A stretch of DNA of 64,000 nucleotides from UBA11358 sp049517655. Its GTDB lineage: Bacteria > Verrucomicrobiota > Verrucomicrobiia > Limisphaerales > UBA11358. Both the position numbers and the translations under genes were made by a program. Of this stretch, positions 27,218 through 36,295 are shown piece after piece (the first letter of the stretch is position 1; each line of letters starts with the position of its first letter). The stretch spans positions 558,001 to 622,000 of the forward strand of contig JBEKRQ010000002.1 in NCBI GenBank assembly GCA_049517655.1, given 5' to 3'. A model generated the notes under the pieces. It made no database searches. It saw only the letters and a program-made list of their open reading frames with translations, and was not told where the DNA came from.

Positions 27218-27688
27218 ATGCTCCCATTTGGTGTTGTCATTCTAACTAAAAACTCAATGAGGTATCTGCCGGGGCAGGTGGAAAATTTTGCAACATGGAT
27301 TGACTTGGCGGAGCAAGTGGTGGTGGTGGACAGTTTTCCAACGGATGGAACAGTGGAATTTCTCAAAGCAAACTTGAAACACCCCAATGTCCTGTTTGTG
27401 AGTCATCTTCCCGGATTGTACGCGTCTTGAAATCATGGCATCAGCCACATCACCCGCGAGTTTTGTTACATTTCCACGGTGGGAGATTCGATAACCCGTG
27501 CTGGCATTGACCATTTGGTGGCCACTGCATCTCGATTAAATTGCGATGTGCTTGTCAGCCGGCCTCATTTTGTGAACGAGGCTGGTCAACCGTGTGATGG
27601 CCCGAAGTGGCCCATGGATGTTGTCATCGAGCGTTTGGAATTACATGAACCGGTTCGCCTGCATTCAGCCATGCAACGGCGGAATTGA
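27218..27688 (+). pseudogene. Decayed glycosyltransferase with in-frame stop
   Basis: The frame starting near 27218 reads FGVVILTKNSMRYLPGQVEN then QVVVVDSFPTDGT, a GT2-like N-terminus. It reaches TGA at 27428-27430 and continues in the same frame with NHGISHITREFCYISTVGDS and CDVLVSRPHFVNEAGQPCDG up to TGA at 27686. The first TGA sits where Trp would fit (YAS-stop-NHGIS). Downstream, possible continuations shift frame at least twice and stop. Loss of function is therefore likely, rather than recoding. The Asp-containing metal motif of the family is not in the reading part. Confidence 0.7.
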
Positions 27689-28153
27689 ACCATCAATGGA
27701 CGACGGTTGCGAGTTTTATTCCAACGACTCGGAGCGACTATGCGTTTTTTGGCTGGCCAATGCAGTAAATTTGTCCGGGTGGCAAATCACTTTTGACAGC
27801 GCGTTGCAAAAAGTTCACGCGGTTCCGTATGCAAATGGCCACCGTGATTAACACCCCAGTGGGCATGGGGGAAGTGGAAACCGGTTTATTGTCAGTCTCA
27901 GGGGCGTTCACTATTCTTCCTGATTTTTTGTTGCGAACACCGATTTTTGACCTTGATGTCAGAAATAATGCGCCCGAAGACTAATTTTTTCCCTTGGGTT
28001 GTCCAATGAAATAAAAATAATCATGCGCCGCGCTCATGGCGCGGCATTTACGCGGCTGCCCAGCAAAAGTAGGACTATCCCGATGATCAATGGGGAAAAC
28101 GCAGGCATTGCTGCCTTGTCCGTCATCCTGAAACTTGATAAGGTTAACCTTTA
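27689..28153. other. Gene-poor stretch after the decayed glycosyltransferase
   Basis: No complete gene is visible. Short frames of about 50-60 codons (for example ending near 27851 and 27984) may be the 3' remnant of the same gene in shifted frames. A hairpin lies at 28027-28045. The segment ends 15 bases after position 28138 at the start of the FkbM-type gene at 28154. Confidence 0.5.
28027..28045. repeat. Short G+C-rich hairpin
   Basis: GCCGCGC (28027-28033), loop TCATG, GCGCGGC (28039-28045): a perfect 7-bp stem. It is not followed by a T run, so a rho-independent terminator is not supported. Confidence 0.5.
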
Positions 28154-28879
28154 ATGAAAGGTAATCTCTCAACCAACACGCCAGTGCAATCATTTTCCCA
28201 ATTTGGAGAAGATTCCCTGATTTTGAAATTCTTTGCAGGGAAAACCGATGGTTTCTTTGTTGAAGTCGGTGCCAATGATCCTGAAAATCTCTCGCAAACT
28301 TTCCTTTTGGAACACAATGGCTGGCGCGGCATTCTTGTCGAGCCACTGCCAAATTGTTGCGAACGTCTTCGCTCCTGTCGTCCGAGGTCACAAATTTTTC
28401 AAGTGGCATGCGGCTCCCCGGAACAGTGCGGCAAGGCGTTACTGCAAGTAAACGGCGAGTTGTCAAAGCTCGCCGCGTCCGCCCCGGGCCAACCGCCGCG
28501 CGGTGGATACGAAGAAGTGCCGGTGATGACCCTGGATGATATTCTGGAACAATCCCCGCATCCGCAGATTGACTTTCTCTCCATTGACGTGGAAGGGCTG
28601 GAATTGCAAGTGCTGCAAGGATTTGACCTGCAAAAACACCGGCCGCGATTGCTGCTGGTCGAGGATAACCTGCCCAATCGCTTGAAAGTTCACCGGCACA
28701 TTAAAAGGAACGGTTACCAATTGGTGAAACGAACGGGTTGCAATAACTGGTATGTTCCCAATAACCAGCCTTTCGATTTGTCTTCAACCTGGGAACGGGT
28801 AAAAATTTCCCGAAAGATGTATTTGGGCACTGCCTTTAGAAAACTGAAGGCTGCTTTGGCTGGAAAAAGAATCAAATAA
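28154..28879 (+). CDS. FkbM-family methyltransferase
   Basis: 241 residues. The SAM-binding motif is DGFFVEVGANDPENLSQTF (motif I variant), with GWRGILVEPLPNC next and IDFLSIDVEGLELQVLQGF later, as in FkbM-type sugar O-methyltransferases. Found beside a GT10 gene, it probably methylates a sugar hydroxyl of the surface glycan. The start ATG at 28154 follows a purine-poor leader. FkbM-like domains recur twice more in this locus (30063-31049 and the N-terminus of the 40304 protein). Confidence 0.85.
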   Translation: MKGNLSTNTPVQSFSQFGEDSLILKFFAGKTDGFFVEVGANDPENLSQTFLLEHNGWRGILVEPLPNCCERLRSCRPRSQIFQVACGSPEQCGKALLQVNGELSKLAASAPGQPPRGGYEEVPVMTLDDILEQSPHPQIDFLSIDVEGLELQVLQGFDLQKHRPRLLLVEDNLPNRLKVHRHIKRNGYQLVKRTGCNNWYVPNNQPFDLSSTWERVKISRKMYLGTAFRKLKAALAGKRIK

Positions 28880-28889
28880 TTTATTCAGC

Positions 28890-29858
28890 ATGAGAAAAAT
28901 CCGTATAGATTTCTGCGACTGCTTTTCCAACTGCTTTTCCAACTTTAGCAAGACAGACAATTATTTGTTCAAGCTATTGGCGGAGCGGTTTGACGTGGAA
29001 TTGTACGACCAGCCGGATTTCCTGATTTACTCCCCTTACGGGTACGAGCATTGCCTGCATTCGGGTGTAAGAATTTTCTATTCGGGCGAGTCTGATCTTC
29101 CGAATTTCCACGAGTGCGACTACTCCATTGCGTCTATCAAACTGGACGACCCGCGGCATTTGCAATTGCCATTCTATGTTGCTTATGGCGAGCCGGAAGA
29201 AATTATCAAGAAAAACGACGATCTGGAGAAAATCTTGGCGGCAAAGAAAAAATTCTGCAGCTTCATCATTGGCGGTTACAATCCACGCAAAAACCATAAT
29301 CGGGTTGCCTTCTTCCAAAAACTCTCCAAGTATAAGAGGGTGGATTCCGGCGGGCGAAGGTTCAACAACATTGGCGGCCCTATTCCCGGCGGAACACGCG
29401 GCAAGATTGAGTTTCTGCGTCAATACAAATTCAACATCGCGTTTGAAAACCGGTCGCTGCCCGGTTACACCACAGAAAAAATCTACGAGCCGATGGTGGC
29501 GCGCTGTCTGCCGGTTTATTGGGGCGACCCCGACATCAACGAGGAGTTCAACCCGCGCAGCTTCCTGAACCGGGCCGACTTTCCCAGCGACGAGGCGCTC
29601 ATTGAAAAAATCATCGAATTGGACAACGATGATGTAAAATATATGGAGTATCTGCGCCAGCCGTATTTTTACAACGACCAGCCAAATCAGTTTTTCAACC
29701 GCCAGCGCGTGCTCGACTTTTTTGAAAAGATTTTCTCGCAAAAAATTACTCCGGTGGCACAAACCGGACGAAGAACCTTTTCCTTTGGGCGCATCTTCGG
29801 GCGTTGGAAACTGGTAAAGCGGCATCATTGGCATTCCATGCAACCGCCGACTTGGTAA
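28890..29858 (+). CDS. GT10-family alpha-fucosyltransferase-like protein
   Basis: 322 residues. The hallmark motif FNIAFENRSLPGYTTEKIYE followed by PVYWGDPDI is the donor-binding site of GT10 alpha-1,3/4-fucosyltransferases, so it probably transfers GDP-fucose to the surface glycan. A basic C-terminal tail is present, as in bacterial members. The N-terminus contains a 12-bp direct tandem duplication (28919-28942) giving CFSN twice, recent in appearance. It starts 11 bp after the FkbM gene and is probably co-transcribed. Whether fucose or another deoxyhexose is used cannot be decided. Confidence 0.87.
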   Translation: MRKIRIDFCDCFSNCFSNFSKTDNYLFKLLAERFDVELYDQPDFLIYSPYGYEHCLHSGVRIFYSGESDLPNFHECDYSIASIKLDDPRHLQLPFYVAYGEPEEIIKKNDDLEKILAAKKKFCSFIIGGYNPRKNHNRVAFFQKLSKYKRVDSGGRRFNNIGGPIPGGTRGKIEFLRQYKFNIAFENRSLPGYTTEKIYEPMVARCLPVYWGDPDINEEFNPRSFLNRADFPSDEALIEKIIELDNDDVKYMEYLRQPYFYNDQPNQFFNRQRVLDFFEKIFSQKITPVAQTGRRTFSFGRIFGRWKLVKRHHWHSMQPPTW

Positions 29859-29962
29859 CATCAACGACCCAGATTTCTATTCATGCTGCAAATTTCCACT
29901 CAAGCTCCGCTTGGTTGCCTCGATCCACGTGTTAAGAGTCTCCCGCCGCCACCACTGAACTG

Positions 29963-30091
29963 ATGGAAAACATCTTGCTCACCCGTCTCAAATCCATCGG
30001 CGACATTGTCTTGACTTTGCCCGCCGTCCATGCCGTGCGTGAAAATTTTCCATCCGCCAAAATCAGGATGTTCCTTTCGATCGTCCAATGA
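29963..30091 (+). pseudogene. 5' fragment of a GT9 heptosyltransferase gene
   Basis: Codons 1-34 read MENILLTRLKSIGDIVLTLP then AVHAVRENFPSAKI, matching almost codon for codon the start of the intact GT9 gene at 35254. Similarity stops abruptly after base 30065, where the stop codon (on the minus strand, 30063-30065) of the neighbouring FkbM gene begins. The frame then ends within nine codons. This is a remnant left by a rearrangement that brought in the inverted segment downstream. Confidence 0.8.
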
Positions 30092-31049
30092 AATATATCT
30101 GCGCCGGACCGGGAACACTCGTGCTAGCCGCCAGCATTTCCTCCACGGTGGCGCAACGCCGCGCCTTGGGCCGGCGGAACTTTTCCAGGCTCCGCCTGAA
30201 ACGCGAGGCGTGCCGTCCGATTTGGAAATACCAAAATTCAAGTTCGTAATCCGGCGAAATCAATTTCAGCAGCTCGCGGGTTGAATGTCCGAATTGCACG
30301 ATCTGTTCCGGGTGGACTTCGACAAACAGCAGCGGCCGGTGGCGTTTAAGCAACTGTTGCGCACCTTGCAGGATTTGATACTCGAAACCTTCGCAATCAA
30401 TTTTCAACAAGGCGATGGATGGCTTGTCCGCCAAATCCTCATCGAGCGTCGTAATCGGTATTTTCGTTATCGTATCGCTGCAATAGAGCCGGTGTGCCTG
30501 TGCTTCCCAATCCATTGGCACGGAAAGCGGGCACGCGGCAACGGAAGAAGCGTCAATTCCGACCGCCACCGAGCCGTTTGGATTGTTATGAAACGGAAGC
30601 TCACCGCGTTCCGCGCCGCAACCAACGTTTCGCACTTCGATATCAGCAAAGTGGTTGAGCGCGACACTTCGGCGGGCTAAATCGCAAAGAAAAGGCTGCG
30701 GTTCGTAGGCGACAATCGGCAGCGTCGAATTCGAGCGCATGAACATCGTGTAAAGTCCCATGTTCGCGCCCACGTCCACCAGACAGCCTGTTCTTAGATT
30801 TTGGATGATAGGTTTGAGCAGGCGAAATTCCGGCATCAGATTTGGACCGGTCAGAAGAAAATTGGTCGCCAATTTGCGCCACGTTGCGGGAATGACGAAA
30901 CGAAAGGATTCGAATGGAATCACCAAAAGTCCTTGATCGGAATTCAACGCTCCCAAAAGCCACTGATAATGCCGTCCCAGCGGCAACACACCATGCAATG
31001 TCCGTAATAATTGCTCGCCACGCACATTTCGCATCCTGCCGCCGGCCAA
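30063..31049 (-). CDS. FkbM-family methyltransferase
   Basis: 328 residues. SAM-binding GCLVDVGANMGLYTMFMRS, acidic VAYEPQPFLCDLARR and IALLKIDCEGFEYQILQGAQ are present. A predicted sugar methyltransferase. Transcribed opposite to the GT10 gene and ending inside the GT9 fragment. The two GT2 genes and a truncated GT that precede it on the same strand (31102-33321) form one run with small or overlapping gaps, so it was probably moved as a block. Confidence 0.85.
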   Translation of the reverse strand: MAGGRMRNVRGEQLLRTLHGVLPLGRHYQWLLGALNSDQGLLVIPFESFRFVIPATWRKLATNFLLTGPNLMPEFRLLKPIIQNLRTGCLVDVGANMGLYTMFMRSNSTLPIVAYEPQPFLCDLARRSVALNHFADIEVRNVGCGAERGELPFHNNPNGSVAVGIDASSVAACPLSVPMDWEAQAHRLYCSDTITKIPITTLDEDLADKPSIALLKIDCEGFEYQILQGAQQLLKRHRPLLFVEVHPEQIVQFGHSTRELLKLISPDYELEFWYFQIGRHASRFRRSLEKFRRPKARRCATVEEMLAASTSVPGPAQIYFIGRSKGTS

Positions 31050-31101
31050 TTTTATCGGTTGATTTATGCCTAAACTTTGAAGGAACTAGCGGAGACATCA
31101 A

Positions 31102-31353
31102 TCATTTTAAGTCAAATTTCAATGTGCCGGTGTTTGCGGGCGCATCCGCCACGATGACCCGCGCTTCGGGATGGAAACGGCGGACGGTGTGCAGGGTGAC
31201 GTCAAGAAATTCCGGCGAATTGAAATGGGCGATGCAGAAGGTGAGCGGCGCGTGCGGGGCGCGGCGGAAGATTTGCCGCCAGCGGAATGCCGCGCCCACC
31301 CGCAACAGTCGGCAGAAAGTGAAGTGAGCAACGTGTTGATGTGAAGTCACCAT
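31102..31353 (-). pseudogene. Truncated glycosyltransferase N-terminus
   Basis: 83 codons. Residues about 36-70 (APLTFCIAHFNSPEFLDVTL then VRRFHPEARVIVADA) resemble the start of a GT2-type domain, but the frame stops before any DXD motif or acceptor domain. Its start codon overlaps the 3' end of the GT2 gene 31347-32294 by 7 bp. A complete gene would be about 300 residues, so this is best read as a truncated relic. Confidence 0.6.
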
Positions 31354-32294
31354 TTTCTTTGGATTTTACGATAAACAATTCCCGCCCACGGCGAGTTTGG
31401 CCATAACGTTGCAAAATACCAGAGTAGCCATTTGAGGCGGGTTGGACAATGCAACCAGGCGCGCAGCGCCGCCGCAGGCACGGCCTTGGGCTGTGTTTCA
31501 ATCAGCGAACGGACCCTGGCCAATTCCAGGTTGCCACGGGCGATTTTCAAGGAGCGTTCGTAGTCGCGTCGCCACGCCGTGCGCTGCGGCCTTGCCAGCG
31601 CTTTCTCCAACACGCGGATGTTGCACTCGCACATCCGGATTGTGTTGTGGCTGATTTGGCCCGGCCAGATCCGATAGCGAGCCATTGGTTGCCGGACGCC
31701 TTTCGCGCAAAGCCCGCGTTCGGCGATCCGCAACCACAAGTCCCAATCCTCCGCCATTAACAATTCAACATCGAACCAGCCGACTGTATCCAGCATTTCC
31801 CGTTTGATGATCACGGTGGATATGCAGAACAAGTTAAAGAAGATCAAACGCCGGCCTACGTCACCGTCGGGAAACTTGTCCGGGTCGCTGTAACGCCGGC
31901 CAAAATCATTCTGGCCATCCCAAAGAAAATAGTCAGTGAAAAGCAGGTTGGCGCGCGGTTTCTGCTTGAGCAAATTGAGTTGTGCGGCGAGCTTTTCCGG
32001 CAGCCAGACATCATCCGCGTCAAGAAAAGCGATCCACTCACCACGGGCCTGTTTCAAAGCCGCATTGCGCGCGGCGGCCGTACCGGCATTCTTCTGGCGC
32101 AACAAAATGAAACGCGCGTCTTTCTCCACAAACTGCCGGGCGATTTCACTGGTGCGATCCGTTGAACCATCGTCCACTACAATCACTTCGAACTCACGAT
32201 ACGTTTGCCGCTGAACCGAAGCCAGCGTTTCGGCAAGGAATGGCTCGACGTTGTAGGCGGAAACGATGACTGAAATCAAAGGTTTATGGGGCAT
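31347..32294 (-). CDS. GT2-family glycosyltransferase
   Basis: 315 residues. The GT-A core is clear: LISVIVSAYNVEPFLAETLA, then EVIVVDDGSTDRTSEIA, and the metal-binding IAFLDADDVWLPEKL. The C-terminal third, with a basic LKWLLWYFATLWPNSPWAG segment, may contact the membrane. In this locus it probably adds one sugar of the surface glycan; donor unknown. Overlaps the truncated frame downstream. Confidence 0.87.
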   Translation of the reverse strand: MPHKPLISVIVSAYNVEPFLAETLASVQRQTYREFEVIVVDDGSTDRTSEIARQFVEKDARFILLRQKNAGTAAARNAALKQARGEWIAFLDADDVWLPEKLAAQLNLLKQKPRANLLFTDYFLWDGQNDFGRRYSDPDKFPDGDVGRRLIFFNLFCISTVIIKREMLDTVGWFDVELLMAEDWDLWLRIAERGLCAKGVRQPMARYRIWPGQISHNTIRMCECNIRVLEKALARPQRTAWRRDYERSLKIARGNLELARVRSLIETQPKAVPAAALRAWLHCPTRLKWLLWYFATLWPNSPWAGIVYRKIQRKW

Positions 32295-32388
32295 AAGCCG
32301 TCGGAGAAATTCAATCCAATTTGTTCAAGCTTTTTGAGGTGAATTTCGCAAGTCGGGTTGGGAGATAAGATGCTTCACTTTGTGGCAA

Positions 32389-33321
32389 TTATCGCACCAG
32401 CTCGAACATAAAACCGCAATAGCGACAGGCTTGAAACAGATGTCCGGCAGCCTTTGGATAACTCAATGGCAGCTTGATTAATGCGACCAGCAAATGGACC
32501 AAAATATGAAACGGTGCGCCAACGATGCGCCCCGCCCGGTAGAATCCGCGGTCCAAACCTCGGCGACGCGATTTGAGCCGCTGGATGGCAGCTGATTGTC
32601 CCTCGTTGAAGAACGCGAGCATGGTCGCCCGAAACGTCAGGCGACTCGATGGCACGAAATGGCGGACAGCCGCTGCGGGCAACCACCAGAGTTCATACCC
32701 GGCGTTTTCCAAACGGAGATTCAGGTCGCTTTCTTCGCGACACATCATTTTTTTCCCCTTGCGTCCCAGTCGCGTGTCAAACATTCCGGCAGCCAGTGCC
32801 AAATCGCGGCGATAAGCGCTGTTGCAGCCCCACGGACCGTCCCTGTGGAAAATGCGTTTTGGCGAACTGCCAAGCCGGTGGCCGATCACTGGGATGTTGA
32901 TCCATTTCGGCGGCAGAATTTCATAATCGGGATATACCAGACCCCCAACAACGGCGATTTTTCCCGAAGGCGGGACGGACAAAAAATCCCTGTAAGCTGC
33001 CAGCCAGCCCGGCTCTGCCGTCGCATCGTCGTCCAGAAAAATTACATACTGCCCCTGCGCTTTTTTCAATGCCGCGTTGCGCGCTGCGCTCAATCCCAAT
33101 TCGTCTTCGCGCCAAATTTTCACCCGTGAATCTGCCGCGGCCAAACGCGTGGCGACTTCCGCCATGTCATCCGTTGAAGCATTGTCCACAATCAGAAGCT
33201 CCACCATTTCGTTCATTTGCGGTAGAACACTGCGAACGGCCTTTTCCAAAAAAGACGCGCGATTTCGGGTGCAAATAGCCACTGTAATCAGCGGCTGTGT
33301 ATTTTGATTCGCCATCGTCAA
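32389..33321 (-). CDS. GT2-family glycosyltransferase (rhamnosyltransferase-like)
   Basis: 310 residues. GT-A motifs: LITVAICTRNRASFLEKAVR, VELLIVDNASTDDMAE, YVIFLDDDATAEPGWLAA, and a conserved GCNSAYRRDLALAAGMFDTR with a later EESDLNLRLENAGYELWWLP. The C-terminal helices include a hydrophobic FHILVHLLVALIKLPL stretch. Divergent from the GT2 gene that starts at 33406. Donor and acceptor unknown. Confidence 0.87.
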   Translation of the reverse strand: MTMANQNTQPLITVAICTRNRASFLEKAVRSVLPQMNEMVELLIVDNASTDDMAEVATRLAAADSRVKIWREDELGLSAARNAALKKAQGQYVIFLDDDATAEPGWLAAYRDFLSVPPSGKIAVVGGLVYPDYEILPPKWINIPVIGHRLGSSPKRIFHRDGPWGCNSAYRRDLALAAGMFDTRLGRKGKKMMCREESDLNLRLENAGYELWWLPAAAVRHFVPSSRLTFRATMLAFFNEGQSAAIQRLKSRRRGLDRGFYRAGRIVGAPFHILVHLLVALIKLPLSYPKAAGHLFQACRYCGFMFELVR

Positions 33322-33405
33322 GACATCTTTAATGAGACAGCTTCCAATTGCAATTTTAATGCCTGCGCAAAACCGCGCTTGTCCATTTTCCCAATCTCCG
33401 GCTTA

Positions 33406-34239
33406 ATGCAGCGTGTGACCGCAAGACAACCGCTGCCCATTTCCGTCTGCCTCATCGCCGGCAACGAGGCGCAACGCATCCACCGCGCGCTCGACAGTGT
33501 TTCCGGCTGGACGAGCGAAATCATTGTCGTCACCGACGACAAAACGACCGACGGCACGGAGCAAATCGCGGAATCTTGCGGCGCAAAAGTTTTTCGTGAG
33601 CCGTGGAAAGACCACGCGACGCACAGAAATTTCGCTTCGGGAAAAGCCGCGCAACCCTGGCTTCTGGGACTGGATGCCGACGAAGTCGTTTCACCGAAAT
33701 TGCGCGCCGAAATTCAAAAATTATTTGCCGAACCGGAAAAACTCGCGCGATTCGCCGCGTTCAGTTTTCCGCGCTGCACGCTTTATTGTGGGCGGTGGAT
33801 TCGTCATGGCGACTGGTATCCGGACCGCAAAATAAGGCTCTGGCGGCGCGGCCAAGCGCTTTGGGTCGGCGGCAGCCTCCACGAAAAACTTGTTGTTCAA
33901 GGCGCCATCGGCAGACTGCGCGGTGATTTGCTTCATTACAGCATGGAAAATCTGGATCATCACACGCGGAAATCCATCACCGTGAGCAATCTTTTCTTGA
34001 ATCGTGAACTCGAACGGCAGCGCCGCGCGAACTTGTTTGAACTCTGCTTTCGTCCGTGGTGGCGTTTTGTGCGCGGTTATTTTTTGCGGCTTGGTTTTCT
34101 CGACGGCTGGCAGGGCTACGTCATTGCGCGCATGGTCGCGTTCGAAACCTTTCTCCGCTACGCCAAAGTTCGCGAAACGCAAACGGCCCGGAAGACCGTT
34201 GCTGCGAGTGGCGACCCTTCGGCCCGGCGTGTTCCATGA
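33406..34239 (+). CDS. GT2-family glycosyltransferase of the LPS-core (WaaE/KdtX-like) type
   Basis: 277 residues from ATG 33406; an in-frame extension to 33304 overlaps the divergent gene and has no family similarity. The layout matches LPS inner-core beta-glucosyltransferases of the WaaE/KdtX type: SVCLIAGNEAQRIHRALDSV, IIVVTDDKTTDGTEQIAESC, LGLDADEVVSPKLRAEI, and the C-terminal GWQGYVIARMVAFETFLRYA. The role in this glycan is inferred. Confidence 0.88.
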   Translation: MQRVTARQPLPISVCLIAGNEAQRIHRALDSVSGWTSEIIVVTDDKTTDGTEQIAESCGAKVFREPWKDHATHRNFASGKAAQPWLLGLDADEVVSPKLRAEIQKLFAEPEKLARFAAFSFPRCTLYCGRWIRHGDWYPDRKIRLWRRGQALWVGGSLHEKLVVQGAIGRLRGDLLHYSMENLDHHTRKSITVSNLFLNRELERQRRANLFELCFRPWWRFVRGYFLRLGFLDGWQGYVIARMVAFETFLRYAKVRETQTARKTVAASGDPSARRVP

Positions 34240-34286
34240 CTGACGCGGTGGTTTTTTATTGTGCTCGAAAATTGCGACTGTAACTT

Positions 34287-35123
34287 GTGAAGTGTATTAA
34301 AACCGTCCTTGCACTTATGCAAAAGCGTGAATTTGAGAGGAATCTTGAAGCTGTTATTCAAGCCGTCTCCGGAGTGGAAGGATACTTGACAAACCGGGAA
34401 ATCCGCTGCCTGGTCCTGCTGGCTTCCATTCCATCAGCCAAGGGAGTCGTTCTGGAAATAGGCAGTTTCAAGGGGCGTTCGACCATCGTTCTGGCCAAGG
34501 CGGCGTTGCTGGCCGGCGAATCGAAAATCGTTGCGGTTGACCCGCTGAATTCTTCTGCGAAAACCGATCCCAGCTTGGGCGGCAAACCGAGTGCCCAATC
34601 CGATTTCGAGACAAACTTAAAAAATGTCGGGCTGGAACATGCGGTCGAGTTTTACCTGGAGCGCTCTTCAGATCTCGCCAGGAAATGGGATTCTGCCCGG
34701 AAAATCCGGCTTCTCTGGATTGACGGGGATCACACGTATGGGGGCGCGAAGGCGGACTTTGATTTCTTTCGTCCATTTCTTGCAGACAGGGCCATCGTTG
34801 CCATGCATGATGTTTTACACTCCTACGACGGTCCGGCTCGCGTGTTCGCCGAAGATATGCTGTTATCACCACATTTTGGCCCGGCCGGGTTTTCGGGTTC
34901 GATCGGCTGGTCGCAGTTTTTTGAGTCGCCAACGGCGTCCCTTCCCTTCCATCCGCAAAAATTGCGTCTTTACGGCCGACTATCGAAACTAATCTCGTTG
35001 ACGGCTTTTGGGGAAGACCTTCGAGGGCTGCGCCGGACCCGATATAACCTTGCCAGAAACCGGATACCCCACGGAGACATGCGGCCAGATCAGTTCAAGC
35101 GACAAATCGCTTTCGTGAATTAA
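34287..35123 (+). CDS. Class I SAM-dependent methyltransferase (Methyltransf_24-like)
   Basis: 278 residues from GTG 34287 (ATG 34317 possible). The SAM motif GVVLEIGSFKGRSTIVLAKA and the partner IRLLWIDGDHTYGGAKADFD then VAMHDVLHSYDGPA fit O-methyltransferases of the type seen beside glycosyltransferases in exopolysaccharide loci. Probably modifies a sugar. Acceptor unknown. A GT9 gene follows after 130 bp. Confidence 0.82.
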   Translation: MKCIKTVLALMQKREFERNLEAVIQAVSGVEGYLTNREIRCLVLLASIPSAKGVVLEIGSFKGRSTIVLAKAALLAGESKIVAVDPLNSSAKTDPSLGGKPSAQSDFETNLKNVGLEHAVEFYLERSSDLARKWDSARKIRLLWIDGDHTYGGAKADFDFFRPFLADRAIVAMHDVLHSYDGPARVFAEDMLLSPHFGPAGFSGSIGWSQFFESPTASLPFHPQKLRLYGRLSKLISLTAFGEDLRGLRRTRYNLARNRIPHGDMRPDQFKRQIAFVN

Positions 35124-35253
35124 TGCGTTTTCACCACCCCCCAACCGCCCCGAATCACCCATCAGGAACGATGGAATGATATCTCCTCCCAATGAAACGC
35201 CATTACCAGCCAAGGGAATCTGCGGTTTTTGATGAGCCGCCTTCTTGATCCGG

Positions 35254-36246
35254 ATGGACACGAACGAAAACATTTTGCTGATCCGCCTCAAATCCATCGG
35301 CGATATCTTGTTCACATTGCCCGCCGTCCACGCCGTGCGCGAAAATTTTCCGTCCGCCAAAATCACCTTTCTTGTCTCGAAAGAAAATGCCTCATTACTG
35401 CGTGGTTTTCGTGATGTGAATGAAGTCATCGCGATTGACCGCGCGGCGTTGCGCAGCGGCAATCCGTTCCGCGTCGTGCCGGAATTCTTCAGCCTTCTGC
35501 GCCGGTTGCGCGCCGGAAAATTTTCGCTCGTCGTGGACTTTCAAGGCTACGGTGAAACCGCCTGGCTTGCCCGGCTCACCGGCGCGCGCGAACGCTGGGG
35601 CAGCGTTTACAGCACCGGACGCAAATGGGCCTACACGCGTGGCCTGAAGCGAAAGGAAGATTTACATCCGGCGGAGTGGAATCTTTTCCTGCTGCGCGAG
35701 TGCGGACTGAAGATTGGCGCCATCAAAAATCAATTTGTCCTGCCGGATGACGCCCTGGCCGCCGCGAAGAAAATCTTTTCCGAACACAAGCTGGATCTTG
35801 CAAAACCGACTTTGTTTATCCAGCCATTCACCAGTTCGCCGCAAAAAAACTGGCCGTTTGAAAATTACCTTGCACTTGCAAACCATTGGCGCGCGTGCGG
35901 CGTGCAGGTTATCATCGCCGGCGGCCCGACGGACAAACCGCTGCTGGATCGGGCGCAGAGCCTGGGCTTCGTCATTCCCTCCAGCCGGCCGAGACTGACC
36001 GATGCAGGGCTGATGAAACTTTCAACCTTGATCGTTGGCGGCGACACCGGGTTCATGCATCTGGCGGTCGCGCTGGAAAAGCGCGTGGTCATGCTTATCC
36101 AGAGAGCCGGCCCGGGTGCCGCCATCCCCTTTCGTCATCCCGATTGGATTGTTGAACCGCCAGCGGGTTTTGCCGTGGAGCACATCAAACTGGAAGAAGT
36201 TTTGCAAGCCAGCGTCGCCGCCTTCGACGAATGCCGTACCGTCTGA
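35254..36246 (+). CDS. GT9-family heptosyltransferase-like glycosyltransferase
   Basis: 330 residues from ATG 35254. The N-terminus ENILLIRLKSIGDILFTLPA and the donor site LIVGGDTGFMHLAVALEKRV define a GT9 protein. A duplicated, broken copy of its first 100 bases lies at 29963-30091. The intact gene probably makes a heptose-containing core. No ABC transporter directly follows. The neighbour 36296 begins 49 bp later. Confidence 0.88.
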   Translation: MDTNENILLIRLKSIGDILFTLPAVHAVRENFPSAKITFLVSKENASLLRGFRDVNEVIAIDRAALRSGNPFRVVPEFFSLLRRLRAGKFSLVVDFQGYGETAWLARLTGARERWGSVYSTGRKWAYTRGLKRKEDLHPAEWNLFLLRECGLKIGAIKNQFVLPDDALAAAKKIFSEHKLDLAKPTLFIQPFTSSPQKNWPFENYLALANHWRACGVQVIIAGGPTDKPLLDRAQSLGFVIPSSRPRLTDAGLMKLSTLIVGGDTGFMHLAVALEKRVVMLIQRAGPGAAIPFRHPDWIVEPPAGFAVEHIKLEEVLQASVAAFDECRTV

Positions 36247-36295
36247 CACTTTTTTCGCTTGTCGGCGTGACGACTCCATTTCAAGTTGCCGGGAT

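Noticed and set aside
27428..27430. Possible UGA-to-Trp recoding
   Set aside because: Many intact genes here use TGA as the stop, and the same reading frame decays further downstream, so a pseudogene is simpler.
28027..28045. Rho-independent terminator
   Set aside because: The stem is good but no T run follows on either strand.
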